Assembly: GCA_003235605.1 (NCBI GenBank)
Contig: QJVU01000086.1
Coordinates: forward strand, 1-10,187
DNA: 10,187 nt
Direction of reading: 5' to 3'
Origin: Planctomycetota bacterium
GTDB lineage: Bacteria; Planctomycetota; UBA1135; UBA2386
Part shown: positions 1 through 5,051 of the stretch, piece by piece
Layout: every line of letters begins with the position of its first letter
Numbering within the stretch: position 1 is the first letter of the stretch
Program-made: the position numbers and the translations under genes
The notes under the pieces: generated by a model
What the model was told of the DNA's origin: nothing
Database searches by the model: none
What the model saw: only the letters and a program-made list of their open reading frames with translations

Positions 1-228
1 AGCGCGGTTGCGTTCGATCTCTTCCGGCTTGTCGAAGCTGTACTTGGCAACCCGGTTGAAGTCGTAGTTGTAGTTCTTCCTGACATACGGCTGGTCCAGG
101 TCAGCAATGGCGTTGGCCAGGCGCTTGGCACCATCCAGGCGAACTACAACAGTGTGGGTGTAGGTGCGGGTCTTGCTGTTGCGGGTGTGTACCTGGCCGC
201 TCGGGTCAGTTGCGATGTGCTTGTTCAT
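1..228 (-). CDS. Hypothetical phage protein, 5' part only
   Basis: The reverse strand is open from an ATG at 228-226 to the window edge, 76 codons without a stop, so the 3' end is missing. The protein starts MNKHIATDPSGQVHTRNSKT and continues with a basic, Thr/Tyr-rich stretch (RTYTHTVVVRL), then an acidic/aromatic part (DQPYVRKNYNYDFNR). A GAGGA Shine-Dalgarno sequence lies about 8 bases upstream of the ATG, which supports this start. Third codon positions are mostly G/C, like the other genes here. The Thr/Arg-rich opening with a YTH motif resembles short uncharacterised proteins I associate with phages, but I cannot assign a function. It is transcribed away from the replication genes, presumably from the leftward promoter candidate near 572-600. 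Confidence 0.75.
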   Translation of the reverse strand, partial: MNKHIATDPSGQVHTRNSKTRTYTHTVVVRLDGAKRLANAIADLDQPYVRKNYNYDFNRVAKYSFDKPEEIERNRA

Positions 229-255
229 TGTTCAGTCCTCGTGGTGGGTTCAGAT

Positions 256-278
256 CAGGCACCTCGGTGAAGTGCCTG
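256..278. repeat. Inverted repeat in the leader of the leftward gene
   Basis: CAGGCAC (256-262) and GTGCCTG (272-278) are perfect 7-bp arms around a 9-base loop. The hairpin sits just upstream of the Shine-Dalgarno of the leftward gene, so it would form in that mRNA's 5' leader. It has no following T-run, so it is not a standard terminator. A role in mRNA stability or translation control is inference. Confidence 0.45.
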
Positions 279-309
279 GTGTGAAGGCAAGGTACTTATG
301 TAGGGCAGG

Positions 310-492
310 CTAACCTCGGAACACCCCGCCTCGGCCTTTCGACCTGGAGTTCACCCTCAGCTCACCATCCTGGACGCCCCTTGCCAGGGCGCCCTGCTGG
401 TCTTGGATGTTCTCTCTCCAGCACCCGGTACTCCCGTTGGCGGTCGGCTCCAGGGGACTAACCCTTTGCACCTCTGGCCAGGGGACCTCCAT
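310..492 (-). CDS. Doubtful small leftward ORF, 60 residues
   Basis: This ORF opens with ATG at 492-490 and ends with TAG. Most of its codons end in G or C, as in the real genes here, and the C-terminus is basic (SRSKGRGGVFRG). It lies between the leftward promoter candidate and the partial gene at the left edge, so it could be the first gene of a leftward unit. Against it, the Shine-Dalgarno is weak (GAGG about 10 bases upstream), I recognise no family, and GC-rich DNA produces such ORFs by chance. The rest of 229-571 shows no convincing gene on either strand. Confidence 0.3.
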   Translation of the reverse strand: MEVPWPEVQRVSPLEPTANGSTGCWRENIQDQQGALARGVQDGELRVNSRSKGRGGVFRG

Positions 493-571
493 TTATAGCG
501 CGCCTCAGTGACCGGGTCCGGCGCGGTAGGGGGAGGGGGCCAGGTGGCCACTTGCTCACCCTACGATTCGA

Positions 572-600
572 ACTCTAGTAGCTGTTACGGCAGCTGTCAA
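572..600 (-). promoter_or_regulatory. Candidate leftward sigma70-type promoter
   Basis: Read on the reverse strand, a perfect TTGACA (-35, 600-595) is followed after 17 bases by TAGAGT (577-572, four of six matches to TATAAT). The spacer contains the inverted repeat AGCTG-N6-CAGCT (580-595), which could bind a repressor. It points towards the leftward gene at 1-228 and stands back to back with the rightward promoter at 671-699. Confidence 0.5.
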
Positions 601-624
601 GCATTCTTGAGAAATCTTTTCACG

Positions 625-664
625 TATACCCCATTGGGGATATATCCTACCCCCGTCCTGGGTA
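625..664. promoter_or_regulatory. Operator-like palindromes between divergent promoters
   Basis: Two related inverted repeats lie between the opposing -35 boxes. The first is TATACCCC-ATT-GGGGaTATA (625-644), with one bulged base. The second is TACCC-N7-GGGTA (648-664). Their left halves share TACCCC exactly 21 bp apart (627 and 648), about two helical turns, as expected for tandem binding sites on one DNA face. No regulator gene is visible in the window, so the binding protein is unknown. Confidence 0.45.
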
Positions 665-670
665 TTGACC

Positions 671-699
671 TTGACAGTTAAGGGTCCCCGGCTGATAAG
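671..699 (+). promoter_or_regulatory. Rightward sigma70-type promoter of the replication unit
   Basis: A perfect TTGACA (671-676) is followed after 17 bases by GATAAG (694-699, four of six matches to TATAAT). The -10 region and downstream bases TGATAAGGTAGGAACGC (693-709) recur exactly at 9136-9152, behind a second TTGACAGTT. That repetition makes this a convincing promoter. Transcription would start near 705 and give a leader of about 40 bases before the first gene. Confidence 0.75.
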
Positions 700-743
700 G
701 TAGGAACGCGATACAGAATTTTCACTATTCTATGGAGGCACTT

Positions 744-1067
744 ATGATCTCACCCGAAGAGGCCCAGGGCGCTGCGGCCCAGGTGTTTTACATTCTGAAT
801 ATGCCTGGCGGTATCAGCGTGGAGCTGTCCGACCTGGCAACCACCGACGGTGGCCACGCTATCCGCGTCACCGGCATCGTCAACGGCACCCCCGAAGACT
901 TCACCTTCGAGTGTGGCATCGAGAACAACGAGCACATGAACAAGGCCCTGTTCACGCAGTGGCTCCTGGGGTGGGCCATGGCTACCCTGTCGATGGTGTC
1001 GAAGCTGGACCGGGAAGCGGAGCTGCTCGGGCACGGCGGTGAAGTCGTGACCGCAATGAGGCACTGA
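744..1067 (+). CDS. Small protein of unknown function, first gene of the replication unit
   Basis: This gene encodes 107 residues starting MISPEEAQGAAAQVFYILNM. An in-frame ATG at 732 gives a slightly longer reading frame. I chose 744 because the Shine-Dalgarno TATGGAGG (731-738) covers that upstream ATG and stands 5 bases before the ATG at 744. The product is acidic in the middle (ENNEH, residues around 60) and has a hydrophobic helix-like stretch near FTQWLLGWAMATLSMV, too short and mixed to call a membrane segment. The stop codon overlaps the next start (TGATG), so translation is likely coupled to the primase-helicase. First position after the promoter suggests early expression. I recognise no family. 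Confidence 0.85.
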   Translation: MISPEEAQGAAAQVFYILNMPGGISVELSDLATTDGGHAIRVTGIVNGTPEDFTFECGIENNEHMNKALFTQWLLGWAMATLSMVSKLDREAELLGHGGEVVTAMRH

Positions 1068-3061
1068 TGGCCGTGGCTCAACGTGGCCCCTGGGGGCTGA
1101 AGCCTGACTTCGAGAAGATGCCGCGCGTGCTGCGCAAGGCCACCAGGTGGGTGACCTGGAAGGCGCGCATCAAGCCTGACGGCAGCGTCGGCAAGCAACC
1201 GTACCAGGCCAACGGCAAGCCGGCCAGTGTGGTGAACCCCACTGACTGGTGCACCTATGATGAAGCTGTGGCGGCGTACAGGGCCGACCCCTCGCTGTCC
1301 GGCATCGGCTTCGTGCTGACCAAGAGCACGAGGCCCGTTACTTGCCTGGACCTGGACAAGTGCCTGGACGCCGATGGCAAGCTGAGTGCCCACGCCCACG
1401 CAATCGTTGAAGCTGCGGACAGCTATACCGAGCTGAGTCCCAGCGGCAAGGGCGTGCGCATCATCCTGATGGGCGATGCCGGCGCGTTCATCGTGCCTGG
1501 CACTGAGTGCTATACCCAGGAGAGCAAGCGGTTCGTCACTATCACAGGCCACAGAATCGCCAACTCCGGCGACGTAGGACCGGTCAACGAGGCATTACTC
1601 GGCATACTTGACGAGATCCGGCCACGCAAGGGTGACCAGGAGACTGTTGACAAGATCCGGGAGAACAAGGAACAGATCCGCAAAATCCTGCTGCAGATGG
1701 ACAGCAGCGAGTGGGAGGGCTATGAGAAGTGGCTGGAGCTGGGGATGGCGATCCATCACCAGTTCGACGGCGACGACGATGGCCTGGACCTGTGGGACGA
1801 ACTGTCCCAGCAGCTGGTCAACTACGAGCAGGATGAGCTGATCAAAAAGTGGGACAGCTTCGGCGGCGGCGGGGGCAAACCTGTCACGTTGCGCACGTTC
1901 CTCAAAGAGGCCAAGGAACAGGGCGTCAACATCAAGCCTGTGGCCAACCCCGAGGACTTCCCGGACCTGGACGAAGATCCACCGGAAGCCAGCGACAAAC
2001 CGCCGAAGCCTGGCAGCGAAGATCCCAAGCCTGGCCGACCTGCGTGGCTGATGGGCGGCGTTGAAATGCTGGGCACGCCACCCCCCATGCAGATCGTCGA
2101 GGAGCTGTTCGCGATGAAGCAGGTCAGCATGATCACTGGCGCGCCTGGCGCCGGCAAATCATTCCTGGGCCTGCATGCAGGATATTGCGTGTCCAGGGGT
2201 GACGATTTCTTCGGCCGGCGCGTGCGCCAGGGCAACGTGGTCTACCTGGCATACGAAGGTGTGGCTGCGTTGCAGCAGCGCGCCCGTGCTATCGAGAGCG
2301 TCCAGGGCAAGGCATGGCCCCGGGGGATGGTGTGTGGATCTCCTCCCGTGTCCATGTCGACCGAGGGATGGGGCAAGACCCTGGGCGATGACCTGGTGTC
2401 GTTCAAGCCCAAGCTGATCGTTGTGGACACCCTGGCCGCCGCGCTGCCAGGAATGAGCACCAGCGACGAGGGCATCATGGGCAAGCTGATGTCCGAGCTG
2501 CGCGCCTGGGCGGTCAAGTGGAATTGTCACATCATGGTGATCCACCATCCGCCGAAGGGTGGAGGCACTACCGGGCTGCAGCTGGTTCGTGGTTCAGGCG
2601 TCATCGAGGGCGACCTGGATACGCTGCTGTTCGTTCAGAAGGACACCAGGACCGGCCTGGTCACCGCTACTGTGGCCAAGCAGCGCAGCCTGGGCAGCTT
2701 TGGGGAGGAGTTCATCTACAAGCTGCAGAGCTGCCGCACCGGGATGGAGACCCAGTGGGGCCTGGAGAAAGCCGCCTACCTATCGGAGGAGGTCACACCG
2801 GAGGACAAGCTGGACCCCACAATCGAGAGCCTTCGAATCATGGTCCGGCAAGCGATCCAGGATGCCGGTGGGGTGGGTATCGACAAGGGTGAATGGCTGA
2901 CTATCAAGGAACGCTGGATCGCCACCGAGGACCGGCTGAGTGGTCTCGCTGAAGATACGATCAAGGAACGGCAACGGAATGCAGTGCGTCAAATGAGCGA
3001 TGAGTTCAAGTTTATCAGGGGTGGAAATCAGCAGATTTCGAGGGTTGAAACGCTGATGTAG
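1067..3061 (+). CDS. Primase-helicase (AEP/prim-pol-like domain, PriCT-2, RepA-type ATPase)
   Basis: This 664-residue replication protein probably both primes and unwinds phage DNA. Residues about 20-190 resemble archaeo-eukaryotic-type prim-pol domains of phage and plasmid replicases: LDLD (94-97) supplies the paired metal-binding acidic residues, followed by YTELSPSGKG (120-129) and RFVTITG (155-161). Residues about 205-280 match a PriCT-2-like linker (WLELGMAIHH, GLDLWDELS). Residues about 340-560 form a RecA-fold ATPase of the AAA_25/RepA type, with Walker A GAPGAGKS (358-365), Walker B LIVVDT (450-455), and HHPPK (493-497) followed by RGSG (508-511). The last 100 residues are probably a C-terminal DNA- or partner-binding region. 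The start overlaps the upstream stop, with GAGG 5 bases ahead. The position where prim-pol motif II usually has His (SGxGxH) is Arg131. No DNA polymerase lies in the window. Confidence 0.9.
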   Translation: MAVAQRGPWGLKPDFEKMPRVLRKATRWVTWKARIKPDGSVGKQPYQANGKPASVVNPTDWCTYDEAVAAYRADPSLSGIGFVLTKSTRPVTCLDLDKCLDADGKLSAHAHAIVEAADSYTELSPSGKGVRIILMGDAGAFIVPGTECYTQESKRFVTITGHRIANSGDVGPVNEALLGILDEIRPRKGDQETVDKIRENKEQIRKILLQMDSSEWEGYEKWLELGMAIHHQFDGDDDGLDLWDELSQQLVNYEQDELIKKWDSFGGGGGKPVTLRTFLKEAKEQGVNIKPVANPEDFPDLDEDPPEASDKPPKPGSEDPKPGRPAWLMGGVEMLGTPPPMQIVEELFAMKQVSMITGAPGAGKSFLGLHAGYCVSRGDDFFGRRVRQGNVVYLAYEGVAALQQRARAIESVQGKAWPRGMVCGSPPVSMSTEGWGKTLGDDLVSFKPKLIVVDTLAAALPGMSTSDEGIMGKLMSELRAWAVKWNCHIMVIHHPPKGGGTTGLQLVRGSGVIEGDLDTLLFVQKDTRTGLVTATVAKQRSLGSFGEEFIYKLQSCRTGMETQWGLEKAAYLSEEVTPEDKLDPTIESLRIMVRQAIQDAGGVGIDKGEWLTIKERWIATEDRLSGLAEDTIKERQRNAVRQMSDEFKFIRGGNQQISRVETLM

Positions 3062-3244
3062 TGGTGGGGTGGTGTGGTTGGTGGGGATTCCACCTTCCAC
3101 ACCAAGCAAGTAGTTGATTTGTAAGCAAACGTTGTATTTCATAGGTTGGTTGGTTGGTGTGGAGCCTCGTGTGGTGGGTGGTGTGTCTATAAGACACCCA
3201 CCACACAACCCACCCACCACCGCACACACGAGGACACGAGACAG
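3062..3244. promoter_or_regulatory. Intergenic G-tract and hairpin region, possible origin or control element
   Basis: This is the longest gap inside the rightward unit. It begins with a G/T-rich part containing six GG or GGGG tracts (3063-3086). A hairpin follows: GGTGTGG/CCACACC outside and GGTGG/CCACC inside, positions 3071-3103. Next come an AT-rich stretch (3111-3141), then GGTTGGTTGGTTGGTGTGG (3144-3162). GTGTGGTGGGTG (3169-3180) pairs perfectly with CACCCACCACAC (3195-3206). From 3191 the strand turns C/A-rich, with a second copy of CACCCACCAC at 3211-3220. The GG spacing fits two-layer G-quadruplexes. A phage replication origin beside the helicase gene, an RNA processing site or a translational control leader are all possible. 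Confidence 0.5.
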
Positions 3245-3421
3245 ATGAGCAGAGAACCGACGATTCGAGAACAACACCTGGCCGCTGGCCTGGTCGCGCA
3301 GACCCTGGCAATCGACGAAGCGGCTCGCGCTGCCGGCATACACGTCGACGCACTGATGGCACTCAGCCTGGCAGCCGCGATCATGGCAGGTCGCCTGGCC
3401 GGCGGGGAGAACTCGGTATGA
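3245..3421 (+). CDS. Small Ala-rich helical protein of unknown function
   Basis: This gene encodes 58 residues starting MSREPTIREQHLAAGLVAQT and ending GRLAGGENSV. The frame stays open upstream to 3146, but those codons read through the GT/AC-rich hairpin and give an implausible Cys/Trp/Thr-rich peptide, so I chose the ATG at 3245. Its Shine-Dalgarno is either GAGG (3230-3233, 11 bases away) or GAG (3238-3240, 4 bases away); the first can be trapped in a stem with 3165-3173. The product is Ala/Leu-rich, probably two short helices, and has no recognised motif. It overlaps the next small gene by ATGA. Confidence 0.7.
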   Translation: MSREPTIREQHLAAGLVAQTLAIDEAARAAGIHVDALMALSLAAAIMAGRLAGGENSV

Positions 3422-3549
3422 ACCGCCTGCGCCGGATGAAGGTCGAGCGGATCTACGGATCAGTGGTCCAGTGGGTCCTGTTCCTTCGCGAGGTGGCCAA
3501 CGGGGCGCACCTGGTGATCAAGCAAGCATGGGAGAAGTGGAATGGCTGA
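3418..3549 (+). CDS. Very small basic protein, 43 residues
   Basis: ATG at 3418 overlaps the stop of the preceding gene (ATGA), and GGGGAGA lies about 7 bases upstream. The frame runs 43 codons to TGA at 3547-3549, overlapping the next gene by 8 bases. The protein begins MNRLRRMKVERIYGSVVQWV and ends KQAWEKWNG. A basic N-terminus is followed by an amphipathic stretch (VVQWVLFLREVANGAHLVIK), which could touch membrane or nucleic acid. The good ribosome binding site and the clean fit between two overlapping genes are the main evidence that it is real. The function is unknown. Confidence 0.6.
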   Translation: MNRLRRMKVERIYGSVVQWVLFLREVANGAHLVIKQAWEKWNG

Positions 3550-3784
3550 GGCATACACAGACGCACGCCTGGCACGAGAGCATCGGCTCGTTGACCTGGT
3601 GAACCAGCTCCGGGAGCTGGCGGAGACCGAGCTGCCCGGAACTTACAGCTCGGATGGTATCCTGGGCGCCGCATGCACCCTGTACGCGGCAGAGCAGCTT
3701 TTGGGCAATGCCATGGTAGCGGGTGGGGTGGAGATCGTGGCTCCTGGGGCTTCTGAGGAGGTCGGAAATGATCACGCAGGATGA
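3542..3784 (+). CDS. Small protein of unknown function, 80 residues
   Basis: ATG at 3542 has GGGAG 6 to 8 bases upstream and overlaps the preceding stop by 8 bases. The 80-residue product starts MAEAYTDARLAREHRLVDLV. It has a charged, Leu-rich first half likely to form a long helix (RLVDLVNQLRELAETEL), then a small-residue-rich second half (GILGAACTLYAAEQLLGNAM). It overlaps the next gene by 17 bases. It belongs to a run of tiny overlapping genes typical of early or middle phage accessory functions. I recognise no family or motif. Confidence 0.75.
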   Translation: MAEAYTDARLAREHRLVDLVNQLRELAETELPGTYSSDGILGAACTLYAAEQLLGNAMVAGGVEIVAPGASEEVGNDHAG

Positions 3785-3947
3785 AATCGGGGGATACCTG
3801 ACCGATTACGAGAAAATCCAGGTAAGGGTCGCGCAGTCCAACATTGTGCCCCAGGGGCGTGTGGCGGACGTGGCGATGGCGATATTCCAGGTGCACGAGC
3901 ATCACTGCGCCATGCACACCACCTTCAGCGAGGGAAAGAAGCAATGA
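3768..3947 (+). CDS. Small protein of unknown function, 59 residues
   Basis: The open frame extends upstream to an ATG at 3723. I chose the ATG at 3768 because GAGGAGG (3755-3761) lies 6 bases before it and because the upstream extension is buried in the preceding gene. The product starts MITQDEIGGYLTDYEKIQVR and contains a His/Cys cluster (HEHHCAMH, residues about 43-50) that might bind a metal, though the spacing matches no motif I know. The stop overlaps the next start (ATGA). Confidence 0.7.
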   Translation: MITQDEIGGYLTDYEKIQVRVAQSNIVPQGRVADVAMAIFQVHEHHCAMHTTFSEGKKQ

Positions 3948-4411
3948 TCAGCCTGACAGATACGAAGGGCTACACAGCCCTGGTGGACGACACCGAGGGC
4001 AGCATTGCCTACATCACCTGGGACCCGAAGGACGAGCGCAGCTTGATAGCGTTCACGAACTCGGACCTGGTCCTGTACGTCCAGGAGACACCGGATCAGA
4101 TCCAGGAGATCCTGGAGGGGCGCTGGCTGCCAGGCCCACACGACGAGGCCGAGGACGTGCCAGAGGAGGAGCACTGCGGCAACTGCCTGTACGAGGACAA
4201 TCCACTCAAGTCCCTGCCCTGCAGCGATTGCAAGCTGGGGGATGGGGACAATGACCACTGGGAGCCGGCGGACATACTGGACAGGATGGGCCTGCCCGAT
4301 ACGAAGCCGGAACCAGGACCCCTGGAGCGGGCATACGACGGTATCCCGAACCAGGTCACATTCCCACAGGTCTTCGGACCCGTGGTGCAACTTCCACTGA
4401 AGCGCAAATAG
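3944..4411 (+). CDS. Putative zinc-ribbon phage protein of unknown function
   Basis: This gene encodes 155 residues starting MISLTDTKGYTALVDDTEGS. Residues 1-60 look like a small beta-rich domain ending DLVLYVQETPDQIQEILEG, reminiscent of the FlbD-like 'VxETPEEI' fold seen in small phage proteins. In the middle, C78-x2-C81 and C93-x2-C96 form two CxxC knuckles (CGNC and PCSDC), a typical small zinc-ribbon arrangement, followed by HWEP. Short phage proteins with this four-Cys pattern are common and mostly uncharacterised. The C-terminus is Pro-rich and ends in basic residues (LPLKRK). The start overlaps the preceding stop (ATGA), and the upstream ribosome binding site is weak, so translation is probably coupled. 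Nucleic-acid or protein binding is inference. Confidence 0.8.
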   Translation: MISLTDTKGYTALVDDTEGSIAYITWDPKDERSLIAFTNSDLVLYVQETPDQIQEILEGRWLPGPHDEAEDVPEEEHCGNCLYEDNPLKSLPCSDCKLGDGDNDHWEPADILDRMGLPDTKPEPGPLERAYDGIPNQVTFPQVFGPVVQLPLKRK

Positions 4412-4424
4412 GAGGCAACACACG

Positions 4425-4976
4425 ATGGCTGCGATTGATACACAGGTCGGGGGCGACCACTACAAGATCATGGGCGTGCAGCCCTGGGACGTGATGGACA
4501 CCTGGCCACTGGAGCAACAGGTCGGGGCGTACAGGCACGGCATCCTCAAGTACACGATGCGGTGCGGGAGCAAGGACGAGCGGCTCCAGGAGATCCGCAA
4601 GGCAGCGCACTACGCGCAGCGCCTGGTGGAGGTCCTGGAGATGGCACAGCGTGAGGCCGAGATCAAGGCCGAGGTCGAGGCAGGACCTGTTGACCTGGAC
4701 GAGAACGCCAGGGATGACTATGACCGGGCGGTGTTCCAGGCATGGAAGGAGGAGCAGCTGCAGCGCCGGATACAGAGGAACTGGGCCGCAAGGACGCAGC
4801 CAGGGTACGAGCAGAAGGACGGACCACAGCCGGAGTGCTTCACCCACTACCCGCACCGGAATCCACAGGACCAGGCGGAGCGTGACTGCTGCACCTGCAT
4901 GTGGGAGGGACAGTGCAGCGACAGGACGCCGGCACCAGAGGGAATCCCGAGCATGCCAGGCAGCGTGCTGGGATAG
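4425..4976 (+). CDS. DUF3310 family protein (related to T7 gp1.7 nucleotide kinase)
   Basis: This gene encodes 183 residues. Residues 8-75 carry the DUF3310 signature: VGGDHYK (8-14), QPWDVM (19-24), a conserved GILKYTMR stretch (about 39-46) and the KAAHYAQRLVEVLE helix (59-72). The family includes T7 gp1.7, a reported nucleotide kinase, so a role in dNTP supply is plausible and fits the neighbouring ribonucleotide reductase. Residues about 72-130 are charged and helical. The C-terminal tail carries five cysteines (C138, C155, C156, C158, C164), not part of the usual short family domain and perhaps a metal site. AGGAGG (4409-4414) lies 10 bases before the ATG. A strong hairpin follows the stop codon. 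Confidence 0.8.
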   Translation: MAAIDTQVGGDHYKIMGVQPWDVMDTWPLEQQVGAYRHGILKYTMRCGSKDERLQEIRKAAHYAQRLVEVLEMAQREAEIKAEVEAGPVDLDENARDDYDRAVFQAWKEEQLQRRIQRNWAARTQPGYEQKDGPQPECFTHYPHRNPQDQAERDCCTCMWEGQCSDRTPAPEGIPSMPGSVLG

Positions 4977-4990
4977 GGCGTACAACGAAG

Positions 4991-5019
4991 CGGGGCGTAC
5001 ATTATTCGTGTACGCCCCG
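4991..5019. repeat. Strong hairpin before the ribonucleotide reductase gene
   Basis: CGGGGCGTACA (4991-5001) and TGTACGCCCCG (5009-5019) are perfect 11-bp arms around the 7-base loop TTATTCG. A further direct copy of GGGCGTACA (4976-4984) could pair with the same right arm, so two alternative stems exist. No T-run follows, so a standard terminator is unlikely. An RNA processing site, partial attenuator or mRNA stabiliser ahead of nrdJ fits better. Confidence 0.6.
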
Positions 5020-5051
5020 GAATAATGAACACACAACAACGAGGAACGAGA

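Noticed and set aside
565..573. A tRNA T-loop-like GTTCGAATC on the reverse strand
   Set aside because: The flanking bases do not form a T stem, and no matching acceptor stem or anticodon arm is present nearby.
732..743. ATG at 732 as the start of the first rightward gene
   Set aside because: Its ATG is part of TATGGAGG, the ribosome site for the ATG at 744.
788..1552. A 254-residue reverse-strand open frame
   Set aside because: It is antisense to the coupled first gene and the primase-helicase, without a ribosome site or motif.
3071..3103. Rho-independent terminator after the primase-helicase gene
   Set aside because: The stem is good but no T-run follows, and the downstream genes have no clear promoter of their own.
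3188..3193. TATAAG as a -10 box before the gene at 3245
   Set aside because: It sits in the loop of a hairpin, with no -35 match at 16-18 bases upstream and no extended -10 motif.
5025..5051. Upstream ATG as the start of nrdJ
   Set aside because: There is no Shine-Dalgarno, it sits directly after the hairpin, and the extra nine residues add nothing known; GAGGA favours 5052.
4977..5051. Cobalamin riboswitch or NrdR box upstream of nrdJ
   Set aside because: The gap is too short for a cobalamin riboswitch, and no paired ACACTATATATAGTGT-like boxes are visible.
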